A DNA stretch of 64,000 nucleotides from Variovorax paradoxus (GCF_022009635.1 NZ_CP091716.1:1-64000), one strand, 5' to 3'; shown: positions 17,314 to 27,494, counted from the first letter of the stretch. Program-made: numbers and translations. Notes: generated from the sequence alone by a model not told the origin.

Positions 17314-18288
17314 TCAAGCGTCGAGCCTAGCCTCTGCAGGGGCTGCAGGCGGATCGGCACGCCCCGTGCGTGCAAACGCGCTGGGAGAGAGCCCCACGGA
17401 ACGACTGAAGGCAGCACTGAACGCGCTTGCCGATTGGTAGCCGACTGCATGAGCGACCTCGCCGAGCGAGAGTCCGTCATGCCACAGCATGTCCTTAGCC
17501 AGGGCCATGCGCCATCGCAGCACGTACTCCATCGGTGGCGCGCCAAGAATTTGTGTGAAGCGCGCGGCAAAGGCCGCGCGCGACATGCCGACCTTGCTCG
17601 CGAGATCCTCGATGGTCCAGCGCCGCGCGACGTCCTCATGAATCAGTCGCAGCGCATTCGCCATGCGCGGATCGGCCAGGCCCGCCAGGAGTCCTGAAAT
17701 CGGCGCTGCGTCCTGCGCGGGTTGCCAGCGCAGCGCTTCGATCAGCATGATCTCGACAAGGCGCGTCAGGATGGCGTCGCCACCGGGTCTCGGCGTCATG
17801 CTCTCTTCGCCGATGGCGCGCGCAATCCAGCTCAAACGCGCCGCCCCGCTGTCCGCCGCCTTGATGTGGACCACCATGGGCAGAAGCCCCACCAGCAGCG
17901 GAGCGCTCGTCGGGTCGAACAGGAAGTAGCCGCCGAGCATCCTCACCGCCGCCTCGTCCTCCTGGGTGCCATGTCGGACCTCTCCCGCCGGACTCGCCTC
18001 CGCGATACGCATGGCGGGGCGATCCATTGCCTCGAGGTCGCTCCCCATGCGCAAACCCGGCGTTGCGGGCAGCAATACGTAGTCCCCCGGTTCCATGAGA
18101 AAGGGATCTGCCGAGTCCAGCCTCAGCCAGCATGAGCCTTGCACCATCAGGCAGAAGCTGGGCTGCCCGTAGCTCGGATATTGCACCGCCCAACTGCCCG
18201 CGCCACTGACGAACTTGGACAGCACCGTTTGGGGTCGCAGCAAGGCCACGATGGAAGCCAGTGGGTCCGCATTTAGACGATCTCGCAT
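17314..18288 (-). CDS. AraC-family transcriptional regulator with cupin sensor
   Basis: This intact 324-residue regulator has an N-terminal cupin-6 sensor (PSFCLMVQGSCWLRLDSADP, LLPATPGLRMGSDLEAMDRP). The C-terminal double helix-turn-helix is IEDLASKVGMSRAAFAARFT, then LRWRMALAKDMLWHDGLSLG and VGYQSASAFSAAFSRSVGLS. This AraC subgroup commonly controls a neighbouring oxidoreductase gene. It is divergent from the SDR gene at 18,364 with a 75-base gap, so regulation of that gene is likely. Confidence 0.9.
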   Translation of the reverse strand: MRDRLNADPLASIVALLRPQTVLSKFVSGAGSWAVQYPSYGQPSFCLMVQGSCWLRLDSADPFLMEPGDYVLLPATPGLRMGSDLEAMDRPAMRIAEASPAGEVRHGTQEDEAAVRMLGGYFLFDPTSAPLLVGLLPMVVHIKAADSGAARLSWIARAIGEESMTPRPGGDAILTRLVEIMLIEALRWQPAQDAAPISGLLAGLADPRMANALRLIHEDVARRWTIEDLASKVGMSRAAFAARFTQILGAPPMEYVLRWRMALAKDMLWHDGLSLGEVAHAVGYQSASAFSAAFSRSVGLSPSAFARTGRADPPAAPAEARLDA

Positions 18289-18363
18289 GAAATCCAGATT
18301 ATGCGATATGGATCGTCTTGGTCAAGCGCCCTAGCATCGACCCATCTTGAAAGGAAGACGAAC

Positions 18364-19180
18364 ATGAAAACGGTACTGATCACGGGCTGCTCCTCAGGTT
18401 ACGGCAAGGCCACGGCAGCGCATTTCCTGGCGCTGGGTTGGAACGTCATCGCGACGATGCGCAAGCCCGACCCGGCGCTTCTGGGAGCGTCTTCGGAGCG
18501 GTTGCGCGTGGTCCGGCTCGACGTGACGAACGACGAGAGCATCGCGCATGCAGTAGACCAAGGCATCGCGGCCTTCGGCCAGATCGACGTGCTGGTCAAC
18601 AACGCCGCATCGGCTTGTTCTCGGCCTTCGAGGTCACGCCCAAGGAAACCATCCGCGAGCTGTTCGAGACCAACACCTTCGGCGTAATGGCCATGAGCCA
18701 GGCCGTGATTCCCCACATGCGCGAGCGCGGCGAAGGCGCCATCGTCAACGTGACGTCCAGCGTCTGCTTCGCGGGGATGCCGCTGGTTGCACCCTATGCC
18801 GCCAGCAAGTTCGCGATCGAAGGGTTCACCGAAGCGCTGTTCTTCGAGCTGGAGTCCATCGGCGTGCACGTGCGGCTCGTCGAGCCGGGCTACGGCCCCG
18901 GTACCGCCTTCACGGCCAATGGCATGGACCGCATGGACGGGTTGATCTCGCCGCCGTACCAGGCCTATGCAGGACAACTCCTGGCGCAGTTCAAAGTCGC
19001 TGGCGCGGTGACGACGCCGAATCAGGTCGCGGCGGCCGTGTTCGCGGCCGCCACGGAAACGTCGGAAAAGCTGCGATTTCCGCGGGCCCCGACAGCACCC
19101 ACCTGGCCGATGCGCGCTGGAACAGCACCGACGAGCAGTTCCTTGCGGGAATGCGGTCGATGCTGCGGATGAAGGCTTAG
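18364..19180 (+). CDS. Short-chain dehydrogenase/reductase (frameshifted as read)
   Basis: An AAAGGAAG ribosome site precedes the ATG at 18364. VLITGCSSGYGKATAAHFLA is the TGxxxGxG cofactor motif, then LDVTNDE and QIDVLVNNA. Near 18,612 the frame changes to FEVTPKETIRELFETNTFGV, IVNVTSSVCFAGMPLVAPYA and the YAASK catalytic tyrosine-lysine pair. Near 19,085 a further change gives a C-terminus with HLADARWNSTDEQFLAGMRS ending at 19180. Repaired length is about 272 residues, classical SDR type with NAD(P). The substrate is unknown. The divergent AraC gene probably regulates it. Confidence 0.8.
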
Positions 19181-19204
19181 CCGCGCGTCATCGGCTCCGC
19201 CCCC

Positions 19205-21011
19205 TCAAAGGTCTTCGCTTCCCAGCAGCATCTCGTTGATGCCCTTGCCCACTTCCACCACGGGGAAGACGTTCTCCGTCGGATCGATCCGGAAATCGAG
19301 AAGCACGGTGCGGTCGCGCATGGCCCGGGCTTCCTGCAGTGCGGCTTCGATATCGGTCGGGCGTTCGACCAGCATGCCGACATGGCCGTAGGCTTCGGCG
19401 AGCTTCACGAAGTCCGGCAAAGCGTCGAGATAGCTGTGGCTGTACCGGCCCTCGTGGCTGATCTGCTGTTGCTGCCGGACCATCCCGAGATAGCGGTTGT
19501 TCAGAAGAACGATCTTGATCGGCGTGTCGTACTGCAGGCAGGTCGACAGTTCCTTGGTGCTCATCTGCACGGAGCCGTCGCCCACGATGCAAAAGACCTC
19601 GCTGTCGGGTCTTCCCATCTTCACGCCCATCGCGTAAGGGATCCCAACGCCCATGGTGCCAAGCCCACCTGAATTGATCCAGCGCCGCGGTTCCTCGAAG
19701 CGGAAGTACTGCGCGGCCCACATCTGATGCTGTCCGACATCCGACGCGATGTAGACATCGTCATCGCGGGTGATCCTGCAAAGCGTCTCTATGACGCGCT
19801 GCGGCTTGATGACGAACGTGTTGTCGCGATCGTAGTCAAGACAGCGTCGGGCGCGCCAGATCGCGATCGCCGACCACCACTCGGCCATGTCCTGCGCCGC
19901 GGGCCGAGCCGTTGAAGCATCGAGCAAGCAGAGGAGTTCCACGAGAACGGTCTTGACGTCGCCGACGATGGGAATGTCCACCTTCACGCGCTTGGCAATG
20001 CTCGAGGGATCGATGTCGATGTGAATGATCTGGCGCCTGCTCTGCGCGAAGTGCGCCACGTTGCCGATGACCCGGTCATCGAAGCGCGCCCCGATGGCCA
20101 GCAGCACGTCGCAGTCCTGCATGGCGTTGTTGGCCTCCCAGGTGCCGTGCATCCCCAGCATCCCCAGAAATTTGGGATCCGAGGCCGGGTATGCGCCCAG
20201 GCCCATGAGCGTGCTGGTGACCGGAAAGCCCAGCCGATCCACCAGCGTGCGCAGTTCATCGCAGGCGCCACTGAGAAGCACGCCTCCGCCGGTATAGATG
20301 TAGGGACGCCTGGCGCTCAGAAGCAGCTGCAGGGCCTTGCGGATCTGACCGCCGTGTCCTTGCATCGTGGGCTTGTACGACCGCATTTCCAGCGCCTGCG
20401 GATAGCCCGCATGGACGATCCTGCTGGCCGACACGTCCTTCGGGAAATCCACCACCACGGGGCCGGGACGGCCGCTGCGTGCGATGTGAAACGCCTTCTT
20501 CAGCGTCTGCGCGATGTCCCGTGGGTCCTTGATCAGGAAGTTGTGCTTCACGATCGGGCGAGTGATGCCGACCGTGTCGCACTCCTGAACGCGTCCTGCC
20601 CGATGGCGGGGTCGGCACCTGGCCGCTGATGACGACCATCGGAATCGAGTCCAGGTAGGCCGTCGCGATGCCGGTCACGGCATTGGTCAAGCCGGGGCCG
20701 GATGTGACGAGCGCCACGCCGACGTGGCCGGTGGCGCGCGCATAGCCGTCGGCCGCATGCACGGCCGATTGTTCGTGCCGGACCAGGACATGCTGGACCT
20801 GCTGCTGCTTGTGCAGGGCGTCGTACACATGAAGTACGGCGCCGCCGGGGTAGCCCCACAGGCAGGTGACACCTTCTGCCTGAAGGCATCGGATGAGGAT
20901 TTCAGAGCCCGTGAGCTCTTCGCTGGATGCATCGAGTGAAACCGATGCGGCGGAGGTTGCGCCGGGCAATGCCGCGGCTGCCGGGGGATGCCCGGCGGGA
21001 GAGTTTTTCAT
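19205..21011 (-). CDS. Acetolactate-synthase-like ThDP enzyme, large subunit (frameshifted as read)
   Basis: The N-terminal frame starts at 21011: [20 protein letters not shown], then the catalytic-glutamate block [20 protein letters not shown] and [20 protein letters not shown]. Two small indels near 20,590-20,620 move the match to the long frame: [37 protein letters not shown], and the ThDP-magnesium site [14 protein letters not shown] followed by [15 protein letters not shown]. Repaired length is about 602 residues, normal for IlvB/IlvI. No IlvH/IlvN regulatory subunit or ilvC lies next to it; it is the last gene of an ABC-transporter operon. It may therefore be a catabolic carboligase or decarboxylase, not the biosynthetic enzyme. 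Confidence 0.8.
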
Positions 21012-21182
21012 GGTCTACCTTTGTGAATTTCTCTAACGAAATACCTCGGGTGCCCCTTCCCCCGACCCTTGTGAGGTGGTGTTGGGACCTTGGACCCAGC
21101 GGCCATGGACGCAATGCTTGCTGCGTCGGGCCGGGATCTGTTTGCCGTTGAAGTGCAGCGGCGATTATCTCCGCATCGGGTG

Positions 21183-21581
21183 CTACAGCCGCTGCAGGAC
21201 GGCCGAGACGGCCTGTTCGGGAAATGCCCCCGTCCCGCGAAGCAGGTTGACGGTGAATACCGTCCGGCCCAGCTCCTGCCATGGAACATTGAGTGCAAAG
21301 GACAGATCGAGCGCTTCCAGTTTCCTGTAATCCGCGAAGGACGCGCGGAACTCGGCGCTGGTTTGCGACCTGAATGCCTGACCGCCAAAAATCACGCGAT
21401 CGGCCCACGGGCTTCCCATCAGGCGCTTGATGCCCCCGCTGGGATAGTTCACCTCGTCGGTCGAGAAGTGGCGTCTGACCAGGTTCTCGTGCCAGTCCAC
21501 TTCAAGCACCGTCAGCAGGTCGAAGTTCACGCGCAACGCCAGGCGCTTCGCGAACAGCGTCCAGTCCCGTTGAACCGTCAC
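21183..21581 (-). CDS. GAF-domain-like small protein
   Basis: This 132-residue protein resembles stand-alone GAF-like proteins found beside catabolic transport operons: RRHFSTDEVNYPSGGIKRLM, WADRVIFGGQAFRSQTS and FALNVPWQELGRTVFTVNLL. No catalytic residues are evident; a ligand-sensing or carrier role is possible. Its start overlaps the livM stop (ATGA), so it is in the transport operon. A 171-base gap separates it from the acetolactate-synthase-like gene. The assignment is by overall resemblance and is moderately secure. Confidence 0.55.
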   Translation of the reverse strand: MTVQRDWTLFAKRLALRVNFDLLTVLEVDWHENLVRRHFSTDEVNYPSGGIKRLMGSPWADRVIFGGQAFRSQTSAEFRASFADYRKLEALDLSFALNVPWQELGRTVFTVNLLRGTGAFPEQAVSAVLQRL

Positions 21582-22549
21582 GCGTGGCTCGCAAGCGGAG
21601 TCGAGCCGGCGTCCGGTTCGCTGGTGGTTTTTCCCGACTCGCGCCGCGACGCTGGCGCCGCGAGAGCTTTCTGGTTGACGCTCTGGAACACGCCTTCCGG
21701 CTTGAGCTGCATGATCACGATCAGACTGACTGCGATGACCAGCTCACGCAACGAGGCGACCTGCACGGCCGTCAGTCCTGGAATGACTGCTGCGATGAAG
21801 CGCGTCGACTCCAGCAAGGCAACGACGGCAAGCGACCCTGCGAGTGCCCCCACCACGCGTGTGTACCCACCGGCGGTGGCCGCAAGGAAGATGTAGATCG
21901 TCAGCAGCGGAACGAATCCGTCGGGGGCGATGTAGCTGGTGAGATGGGCATAGATGCCTCCCGCCAGGCCCGACAGCGCGGCGCCGACGAAGAAGGTCTT
22001 GAGCTTGAGTTGCAGCACGGGCTTGCCCGCGACCGCGGCCACCTGCTCGTCGTCTCGCACGGCCCTGAGCGCGCGTCCATACGGCGACCTGAACAAGCGG
22101 ACAAGGCCGAACGCCGCGGCCGCGACAATCGCCCAGACCAGCAGAAGGTAGAACCAGGGGTGGATGGCGCCAAGCTCCGCCTTCAGCGGCGACCGGATGC
22201 CCGAGAGCCCGTCGCTGCCGCCGGTGAGCCATTTCTCGTTGGTCGCGACAAGCCGGATGACTTCGGCAAAGCCCAGCGAGACGATCGCCAGGTAGTCGCC
22301 ACGCAACGGCCGCGTCAGGTACGACAACACGACCCCCACCGCACCGGCCATCAGCGCCGCGCACATGAGCGAGATACCGATCGGAATGCCGGCGTTCGAC
22401 AGCAGGGCGGAGGCGTACGCACCGACGGCGTAGAAGCCGACGAGGCCGAGATTCACCATGCCGCCCTGCCCCCAGATCGTGACCAGTCCGAGGGACAACA
22501 GAGCGTAGATGCCGGCCAGCGTGGCCATGAAGACAAGGTAAGAGGTCAC
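21578..22549 (-). CDS. livM: Branched-chain-type ABC transporter permease LivM
   Basis: The start is the GTG at 22549, overlapping the livH stop (GTGA). The 323-residue membrane protein has multiple hydrophobic segments with IYALLSLGLVTIWGQGGMVN, GDYLAIVSLGFAEVIRLVAT and SPYGRALRAVRDDEQVAAVA, the cytoplasmic EAA-like loop of LivM permeases. It forms the inner-membrane channel with LivH for a HAAT-family importer. The ligand is unspecified; members import branched-chain amino acids, amides, urea or aromatic acids. Confidence 0.9.
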   Translation of the reverse strand: MTSYLVFMATLAGIYALLSLGLVTIWGQGGMVNLGLVGFYAVGAYASALLSNAGIPIGISLMCAALMAGAVGVVLSYLTRPLRGDYLAIVSLGFAEVIRLVATNEKWLTGGSDGLSGIRSPLKAELGAIHPWFYLLLVWAIVAAAAFGLVRLFRSPYGRALRAVRDDEQVAAVAGKPVLQLKLKTFFVGAALSGLAGGIYAHLTSYIAPDGFVPLLTIYIFLAATAGGYTRVVGALAGSLAVVALLESTRFIAAVIPGLTAVQVASLRELVIAVSLIVIMQLKPEGVFQSVNQKALAAPASRRESGKTTSEPDAGSTPLASHA

Positions 22550-23432
22550 TTGCGAACTCCCGATGCTCCGGCGAACAAGCCGCTTGGACGAATCAACAGC
22601 ACCAGCAGGATCGCGGCGAAGGCCGTCGCCGACTGGTAGACGGGAGAAATGACCAGAAGCGAAACCTCGCTGACCATGCCGATCAAGAGCGCCCCCAGCA
22701 CCGCCCCGGTGAGGCTCGTCAGCCCACCGAGCACGCTCGCCGAGAAGATGATCAGCAAGAGACGCGAACCTGTGGAAGGGTCCACGCTGGTGTCGATGGC
22801 CAGCAAGGCGCCGCCGATGCCGGCCAACCCCATGCCGATGAAGGTGGCCAGGTTCGACAGCCTTGTCGGGTCGATGCCCTTGAGACGGGCCAGGTCGGCG
22901 TTGTCCGCCACGGCCCGCATGGCCTTGCCCACGCGCGTCACGGTGAAGAACGCCGCCAGCACCACCGCGATCGCCAGAGCGATGCCGAGGTTGTGCACCT
23001 GCTGCGGCCCCACCCGGATGCCCGCGAACTGCACATCGCGTGCAATGGGCATCTCGAAGCTGTTCAGGTCGCTGCCGAAGCCGAAGCGCAGCGCGTTCTC
23101 CAGTGCAAGGTTCAATGCGATGGACACGATGGCCACCATCAGCGGTGTATGCGCCGAGATCTTGCGGCGCATGGGAACGAGCGCGAGACGGTCGCCCACC
23201 ACCCCACCAGCCCGGCCAACGCGAACGCCGCCACCAGCACGGGAACAAGCGGCCAGTGCAGATGGGTGTTGACCAGCCAGCCTCCGTAGGCGCCCACCGT
23301 CATCTGCGCGGCAATGCTGAAGTTGATGAACCCGAGCACGCTGAAGATGAGCGTCAGGCCCAGGGCGGGAAGGGCGACGACCGCCCCCATCACCAGGCCG
23401 TTGACCAGGTGCTGAACAAGATCGGAGAACAT
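22546..23432 (-). CDS. livH: Branched-chain-type ABC transporter permease LivH (frameshifted as read)
   Basis: The N-terminal part from 23432 has LVNGLVMGAVVALPALGLTL and FSVLGFINFSIAAQMTVGAY. Near 23,195 the frame changes and continues with AHTPLMVAIVSIALNLALEN, RVGKAMRAVADNADLARLKG and LGGLTSLTGAVLGALLIGMV. Repaired length is about 296 residues, normal for LivH. It is the partner permease of LivM, whose start overlaps its stop. The binding protein gene lies 19 bases upstream. Confidence 0.85.
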
Positions 23433-23451
23433 CTGGATCCTTCGGTTCGGG

Positions 23452-24651
23452 TCAAGCGACCTTTGTCACGACGAGCTTGCCCTTCTGGATCTGCTCGTAG
23501 CGAAAGAAGACGCCCTTGACATCACCGTTGTCGGCGAAGTCGAGCGGCCCGCTGGCACCGTCGAAGTTGATGCGGCCGCCGGCACCCAGCAGCTTGAGCC
23601 CTTCGGCGGCACTGTCGACCACCTTGGCCTGCGTCGATTGGGAGATGCCGCGCAGGTGGTCCCGCACCGTGGTTCCGTTGGCCTCGGCCGTCGGCGCGCT
23701 GGCGAGCGCAAGAGCGACAAGCATCACGTGGTCGTAGACTTGGCAGGAATAGCTGTCGAGCGCCTCGAGCTTCATCCTGGCCACCAGGCGCTTGTAGGCA
23801 CCTGCGGTCACCGACGCCGAAGGAACCAGCGAATACGCGCCTTCTGCGACCTCGGCGGGCACGGCCTCCACGAGCTTCTGGTTGATCCCGAACGAGAAGC
23901 CGATGCGCTTGCCGTCGTAGCCGGCACGGTAGAGGTCTTTCAATACCACCGAGGTGTCGGGAACGTAGCCGCCAAGCACGATCACATCCGGCCGGGTGCG
24001 CAACGCCTGGTCGACCTCGGAGCGATAGCTGGACTTCTTGTCTTCGTAGATCAGGCCGGCACCCGCGCCGCCGGCCCGTGTGAAGATCCCCGAGATGATG
24101 TCGATGTACGACTGCGCGAACGGCGTTTGCGGCCCCATGAAGAACATCTTCCTGCAGCCGAGTTCGATGCCGAGGTCACCCACCCGCGTGCCCTGCAGTG
24201 TCACCGTGGGCGAGGTCCGGAAGACATAGCCCTGGTGCGGCAGCTTCGTGATGCTGTCCGCGCCCGAGGAGGTGGCCAGGACCGTCTTGCTCTCCCAGCA
24301 CAGCGGCGCGATGGCCGAAGTCACGGACGATGCATAGGACCCGCCGATAGCGACCACGCGATCGACGTCGATCAGCTTGCGCGCAGCGCGCACCGCGGCT
24401 TCCGGGTTGCTCTGATCGTCTTCGATGACGACTTCCAGACGGCGTCCGTTCACCCCTCCGGCCGCGTTGACCTCCTCCGCGGCGATCTGCGCGGCACGGC
24501 TCATGGTCGCACCGAACTGGCTGGTGGCGCCGGTCAGGGGGATCAGGATTCCGATCCTGATCGGCTCCTTGTTCTGCGCCCACAGCACGGGGTGCGCAAC
24601 ACCGAGGGCCACCGCGGCGCCGGTGGAAAGAAAAGATCTTCTGCTAGTCAT
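23452..24651 (-). CDS. HAAT-family ABC transporter periplasmic binding protein
   Basis: The ATG at 24651 is preferred because a GGAG lies 7 bases upstream; the ATG at 24657 is too close to it. The twin-arginine-like signal (TSRRSFLSTGAAVALG) precedes IRIGILIPLTGATSQFGATM, AEEVNAAGGVNGRRLEVVIE, DDQSNPEAAVRAARKLI and VYDHVMLVALALA. This is the type I periplasmic fold of Liv/Urt/amide-binding proteins. Length is 399 residues, intact. In its operon it hands a ligand to LivH and LivM, driven by LivG and LivF. Confidence 0.9.
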   Translation of the reverse strand: MTSRRSFLSTGAAVALGVAHPVLWAQNKEPIRIGILIPLTGATSQFGATMSRAAQIAAEEVNAAGGVNGRRLEVVIEDDQSNPEAAVRAARKLIDVDRVVAIGGSYASSVTSAIAPLCWESKTVLATSSGADSITKLPHQGYVFRTSPTVTLQGTRVGDLGIELGCRKMFFMGPQTPFAQSYIDIISGIFTRAGGAGAGLIYEDKKSSYRSEVDQALRTRPDVIVLGGYVPDTSVVLKDLYRAGYDGKRIGFSFGINQKLVEAVPAEVAEGAYSLVPSASVTAGAYKRLVARMKLEALDSYSCQVYDHVMLVALALASAPTAEANGTTVRDHLRGISQSTQAKVVDSAAEGLKLLGAGGRINFDGASGPLDFADNGDVKGVFFRYEQIQKGKLVVTKVA

Positions 24652-24674
24652 GGCCATGCTCCAAGGAAGTTGAA

Positions 24675-25397
24675 TCAGTGATGAATCGGTGCGCCGCCGA
24701 GGAACAGGTGACGGATCTCGTCATCCGCCAGCAGCTCGCTGGCCTTCGTGTCCCTGAGCTTTCTCCCGGCGACAAGCACGATCCCGCGCGTGCCGTACTC
24801 CAGAGCCAGCAGGGCGTTCTGCTCGACCATCAGAATCGCAAGGCCCTGGGCGGCCAGCTCGCGGATCAGGTCGAACACTTCGTCGGCCGCGGCCGGCGAC
24901 AGCCCGGCCGTCGGTTCATCGAGCAGGAGCACGGTCGGCTGCGTCATCAGGGCAATCGCCATCGCCAACACCTGCCGCTGGCCTCCGGACAGGTTGCCGG
25001 CCTTGTGCTTCAGGCGCGGCTTGAGCAGCGGGAAGCGTTCGAGCTGCGCCTCGATTCGCGACCTGGCCTGCGCACGCACCAGGTAGCCTCCCATCTCGAG
25101 GTTCTCCCTGACCGTCAGGCTCTGGAAGACGTTGCGCTCCTGAGGCACGAAGCTCAGCCCCTGTGCACAGGCTTCCTGCGCGCTGCCCGACAGGAGATGA
25201 CGGCCATCGATCTGCACATGGCCGGTCTTGGGCTTGAGCAACCCGGCGACGAGCTTCAGGAAGGTCGACTTGCCAGCCCCGTTGGGGCCGATGATCACGG
25301 CAAGGTCACGCGCCCGCACCTCGAGATCGATGCCCTTGACGATCTCGTCCGCACTGCCGTAGCCGCCGCGGATGTCGCGCACGTTCAGCGTCGTCAT
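24675..25397 (-). CDS. livF: ABC transporter ATP-binding protein LivF
   Basis: From the ATG at 25397 the 240-residue ATPase has Walker A IIGPNGAGKSTFLKLVAGLL, the Q-loop FVPQERNVFQSLTVRENLEM, signature NLSGGQRQVLAMAIALM, Walker B TVLLLDEPTAGLSPAAAD and the H-loop region ILMVEQNALLAL. The length and signature match LivF. Its ATG overlaps the livG stop (ATGA). It energises the importer together with LivG. Confidence 0.92.
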   Translation of the reverse strand: MTTLNVRDIRGGYGSADEIVKGIDLEVRARDLAVIIGPNGAGKSTFLKLVAGLLKPKTGHVQIDGRHLLSGSAQEACAQGLSFVPQERNVFQSLTVRENLEMGGYLVRAQARSRIEAQLERFPLLKPRLKHKAGNLSGGQRQVLAMAIALMTQPTVLLLDEPTAGLSPAAADEVFDLIRELAAQGLAILMVEQNALLALEYGTRGIVLVAGRKLRDTKASELLADDEIRHLFLGGAPIHH

Positions 25398-26157
25398 GTG
25401 CGGCTCCTTCCAAGATACGAGGACTGGACACGCGGGTCCGACGTGACCTGGTCGAAGCTGCCGTGCATCAGGTACTTGCCCTGCGCCATCACGACGACTT
25501 CTTCGCAGAGCCGTTGAATGAGCGCCATCTCGTGTTCGATCAGGAGGATCGCGATGCCTTCGGCCTTCACGATTTCGAGCTGATCCGCGATCTCGCCGAC
25601 AAGCGTCGGATTGACTCCGGCCATGGGTTCGTCGAGCAGGATCATGTCGGGCTCGGCGAGCAGCGCGCGATCTCCAGCAGCTTCTTCTGGCCGCCCGAGA
25701 GCGCGGGCACGAGGTTGTCCAGCACGTGATCCAGACGGAGCCTTCGCGCCATGGCCCAGGCTTTTTCCCGAAGATCTTCCTCGCGTGCGCGGACCGCCGC
25801 GCCGCCGAGAAGACCGGCAAGAAAACCTTCTCCGCGCTGCCGCGGGCCATAGAGCATCAGGTGCTCGAAGACGGTCATCCGCGGACAGCCGCGCGCGAGC
25901 TGGAAGGTCCTGATCAGACCCGATCGCGAAATGCCCTCGGGCCGCAACCCGGTGATGTTCTTGCCCTTGAACGCGATTCGCCCCGACGCATGCGGCAGCA
26001 AACCCGTGATGGCATTGAAGAGCGTCGTCTTGCCGGCACCGTTGGGGCCGATCAAGCCGGTGGTCTTGCCGCGCGAGACATTGAAGGTCGCACCGTCCAG
26101 TGCATGGAGTCCGCCGAACGTGGCACGCACGTTCGAGATTTCAAGGAGTGCATCCAT
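25394..26157 (-). CDS. livG: ABC transporter ATP-binding protein LivG (frameshifted as read)
   Basis: The N-terminal part from 26157 has Walker A LIGPNGAGKTTLFNAITGLL, ISRSGLIRTFQLARGCPRMT and signature ALSGGQKKLLEIAR. Near 25,670 a GC-rich repeat (GCGCGC) seems shortened and the frame changes to Walker B MILLDEPMAGVNPTLVGEIA and ILLIEHEMALIQRLCEEVVV. Repaired length is about 255 residues. The stop overlaps the livF start, and the start lies 1 base from the stop of the amidohydrolase gene, so the five transport genes and the hydrolase are one unit. Confidence 0.88.
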
Positions 26158-26158
26158 G

Positions 26159-27424
26159 TCAATGCGCCAGCGAGGTGCTCGCACGTACCGGCAGTTCATT
26201 CTTGACGAACTTCCCGTCCTTCAGGATGGCGGCGATTCCCTCGCCCTGCCCCGTCAGCACACCGATGTCGCGCAGCGGGTTGCCCCGCACGACCAGCAGA
26301 TCGGCGATTGCGCCAGGCCGCACCACACCCAGCTTGCCGGCATGCTGCACGATCTCCGCGGCCACGGTCGTGGCGCTGCGCAGCGCCTCCAGATTCCCGA
26401 CGATCTCTGCGCGCACGCGCAGCTCCTCGCTCTGGTGGCGATGCGACTCGCCCAGCAGGTCGCTGCCGTAGCCCATCTTCACGCCGTTGCGGTGAAGCAG
26501 CGCAACCGCCTGCCGGCCTGCCTGGCGCACATCGTCCACTTTGGCGATCGACTCCACAGGCAGCCCGAGCGAGGCGCCTTCGAGCGAAAGCATGTCGAAA
26601 GTGATCAGCGTCGGCACGACGAAGACGCCCTTCTCCTTCAGCAGCACGGCCGTCGCCTCGTCCACCAGATTGCCGTGCTCGATGGTTCGGACACCGGCTT
26701 CCACCGCACGCCGGATGGCGTGCGGTGTGTAGGCATGCGCCATCACGTAGGTCTGCCACGCGGTGGCCTCTTCGACGATGGCCCGCAGTTCGTCCATCGA
26801 GTAGCCGGTGTTTCCGATGGGATCGTTCGGCGAGGTCACGCCGCCGCTGGCCATCACCTTAATCTGGGTTGCCCCTTTGGTCAGCTCTTCCCGCGCGGCG
26901 CGGCGCACCTCGTCGACACCGTCCACGACGCGCCCGATGTTGCCGATGCGGAACGAACATGCGCAGGACTCGAGCTGGTCGCTGCGTGCACGGAAGTCGC
27001 CGTGCCCGCCGGTTTGCGAGAGTGCCTTGCCGGACGTGAAGAGCCGGGGCGATTCGATCAACCCGTCTCTGGCGGCCTGGCCCAGGGCCCAGTCGCCACC
27101 GCCCGCGTCGCGCACGCTGGTGAAGCCGCGCATCAGCATCCCCTTGAGGATCGGCAGCGACCGGATGATGCCCAAGGCGTTGGGCAGCCGTGCCGCGAGT
27201 CCCAGGTTGACCGAGGAAGCCGTGACATGGACATGGCAATCGATCAGACCGGGCATCAACGTCAGGCCATCGAGGTCGTAGACGGCTTCGGCCGCCCTCG
27301 GCCGGGCAAGCCGCGCCCCGACCTCCGCCACCTGGCCGTCGACAACGACGACGTCCATGCCATCGACCAGCTCACCCTGTTCGAGATCCAGGAGGTTCGC
27401 ATTCCGCAGAACGAATATCGACAT
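26159..27424 (-). CDS. Metal-dependent amidohydrolase (imidazolonepropionase/prolidase-like)
   Basis: This intact 421-residue enzyme starts at 27424. It has LTLMPGLIDCHVHVTASSVN with the HxH metal pair, RGFTSVRDAGGG, QIKVMASGGVTSPND with the bridging lysine, MAHAYTPHAIRRAVEAGVRT, IEHGNLVDEATAVLLKEKG and the final metal aspartate in MGYGSDLLGESH. This is the binuclear amidohydrolase group that hydrolyses acylated amino acids, dipeptides or cyclic amides. As first gene of the HAAT transport operon it probably acts on the imported compound. The exact substrate is unknown. Confidence 0.88.
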   Translation of the reverse strand: MSIFVLRNANLLDLEQGELVDGMDVVVVDGQVAEVGARLARPRAAEAVYDLDGLTLMPGLIDCHVHVTASSVNLGLAARLPNALGIIRSLPILKGMLMRGFTSVRDAGGGDWALGQAARDGLIESPRLFTSGKALSQTGGHGDFRARSDQLESCACSFRIGNIGRVVDGVDEVRRAAREELTKGATQIKVMASGGVTSPNDPIGNTGYSMDELRAIVEEATAWQTYVMAHAYTPHAIRRAVEAGVRTIEHGNLVDEATAVLLKEKGVFVVPTLITFDMLSLEGASLGLPVESIAKVDDVRQAGRQAVALLHRNGVKMGYGSDLLGESHRHQSEELRVRAEIVGNLEALRSATTVAAEIVQHAGKLGVVRPGAIADLLVVRGNPLRDIGVLTGQGEGIAAILKDGKFVKNELPVRASTSLAH

Positions 27425-27441
27425 GAAAATTTCCGCCCAAA

Positions 27442-27494
27442 ACACCTAATACGATAGGAGTCTAGGAGTCGTATACTCCTACGACAATAGGTGT
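27442..27494. promoter_or_regulatory. Nested palindromes in the divergent regulatory region
   Basis: The 108-base gap between the amidohydrolase operon and the PAS-LuxR gene contains an inner perfect inverted repeat TAGGAGT-CGTAT-ACTCCTA (27,463-27,481). An outer pair, ACACCTA at 27,442 and TAGGTGT ending at 27,494, is also present, plus another AGGAGT at 27,456. These are probable operators for the adjacent LuxR-type regulator acting on both transcripts. Symmetry is seen directly; binding is inferred. Confidence 0.55.
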
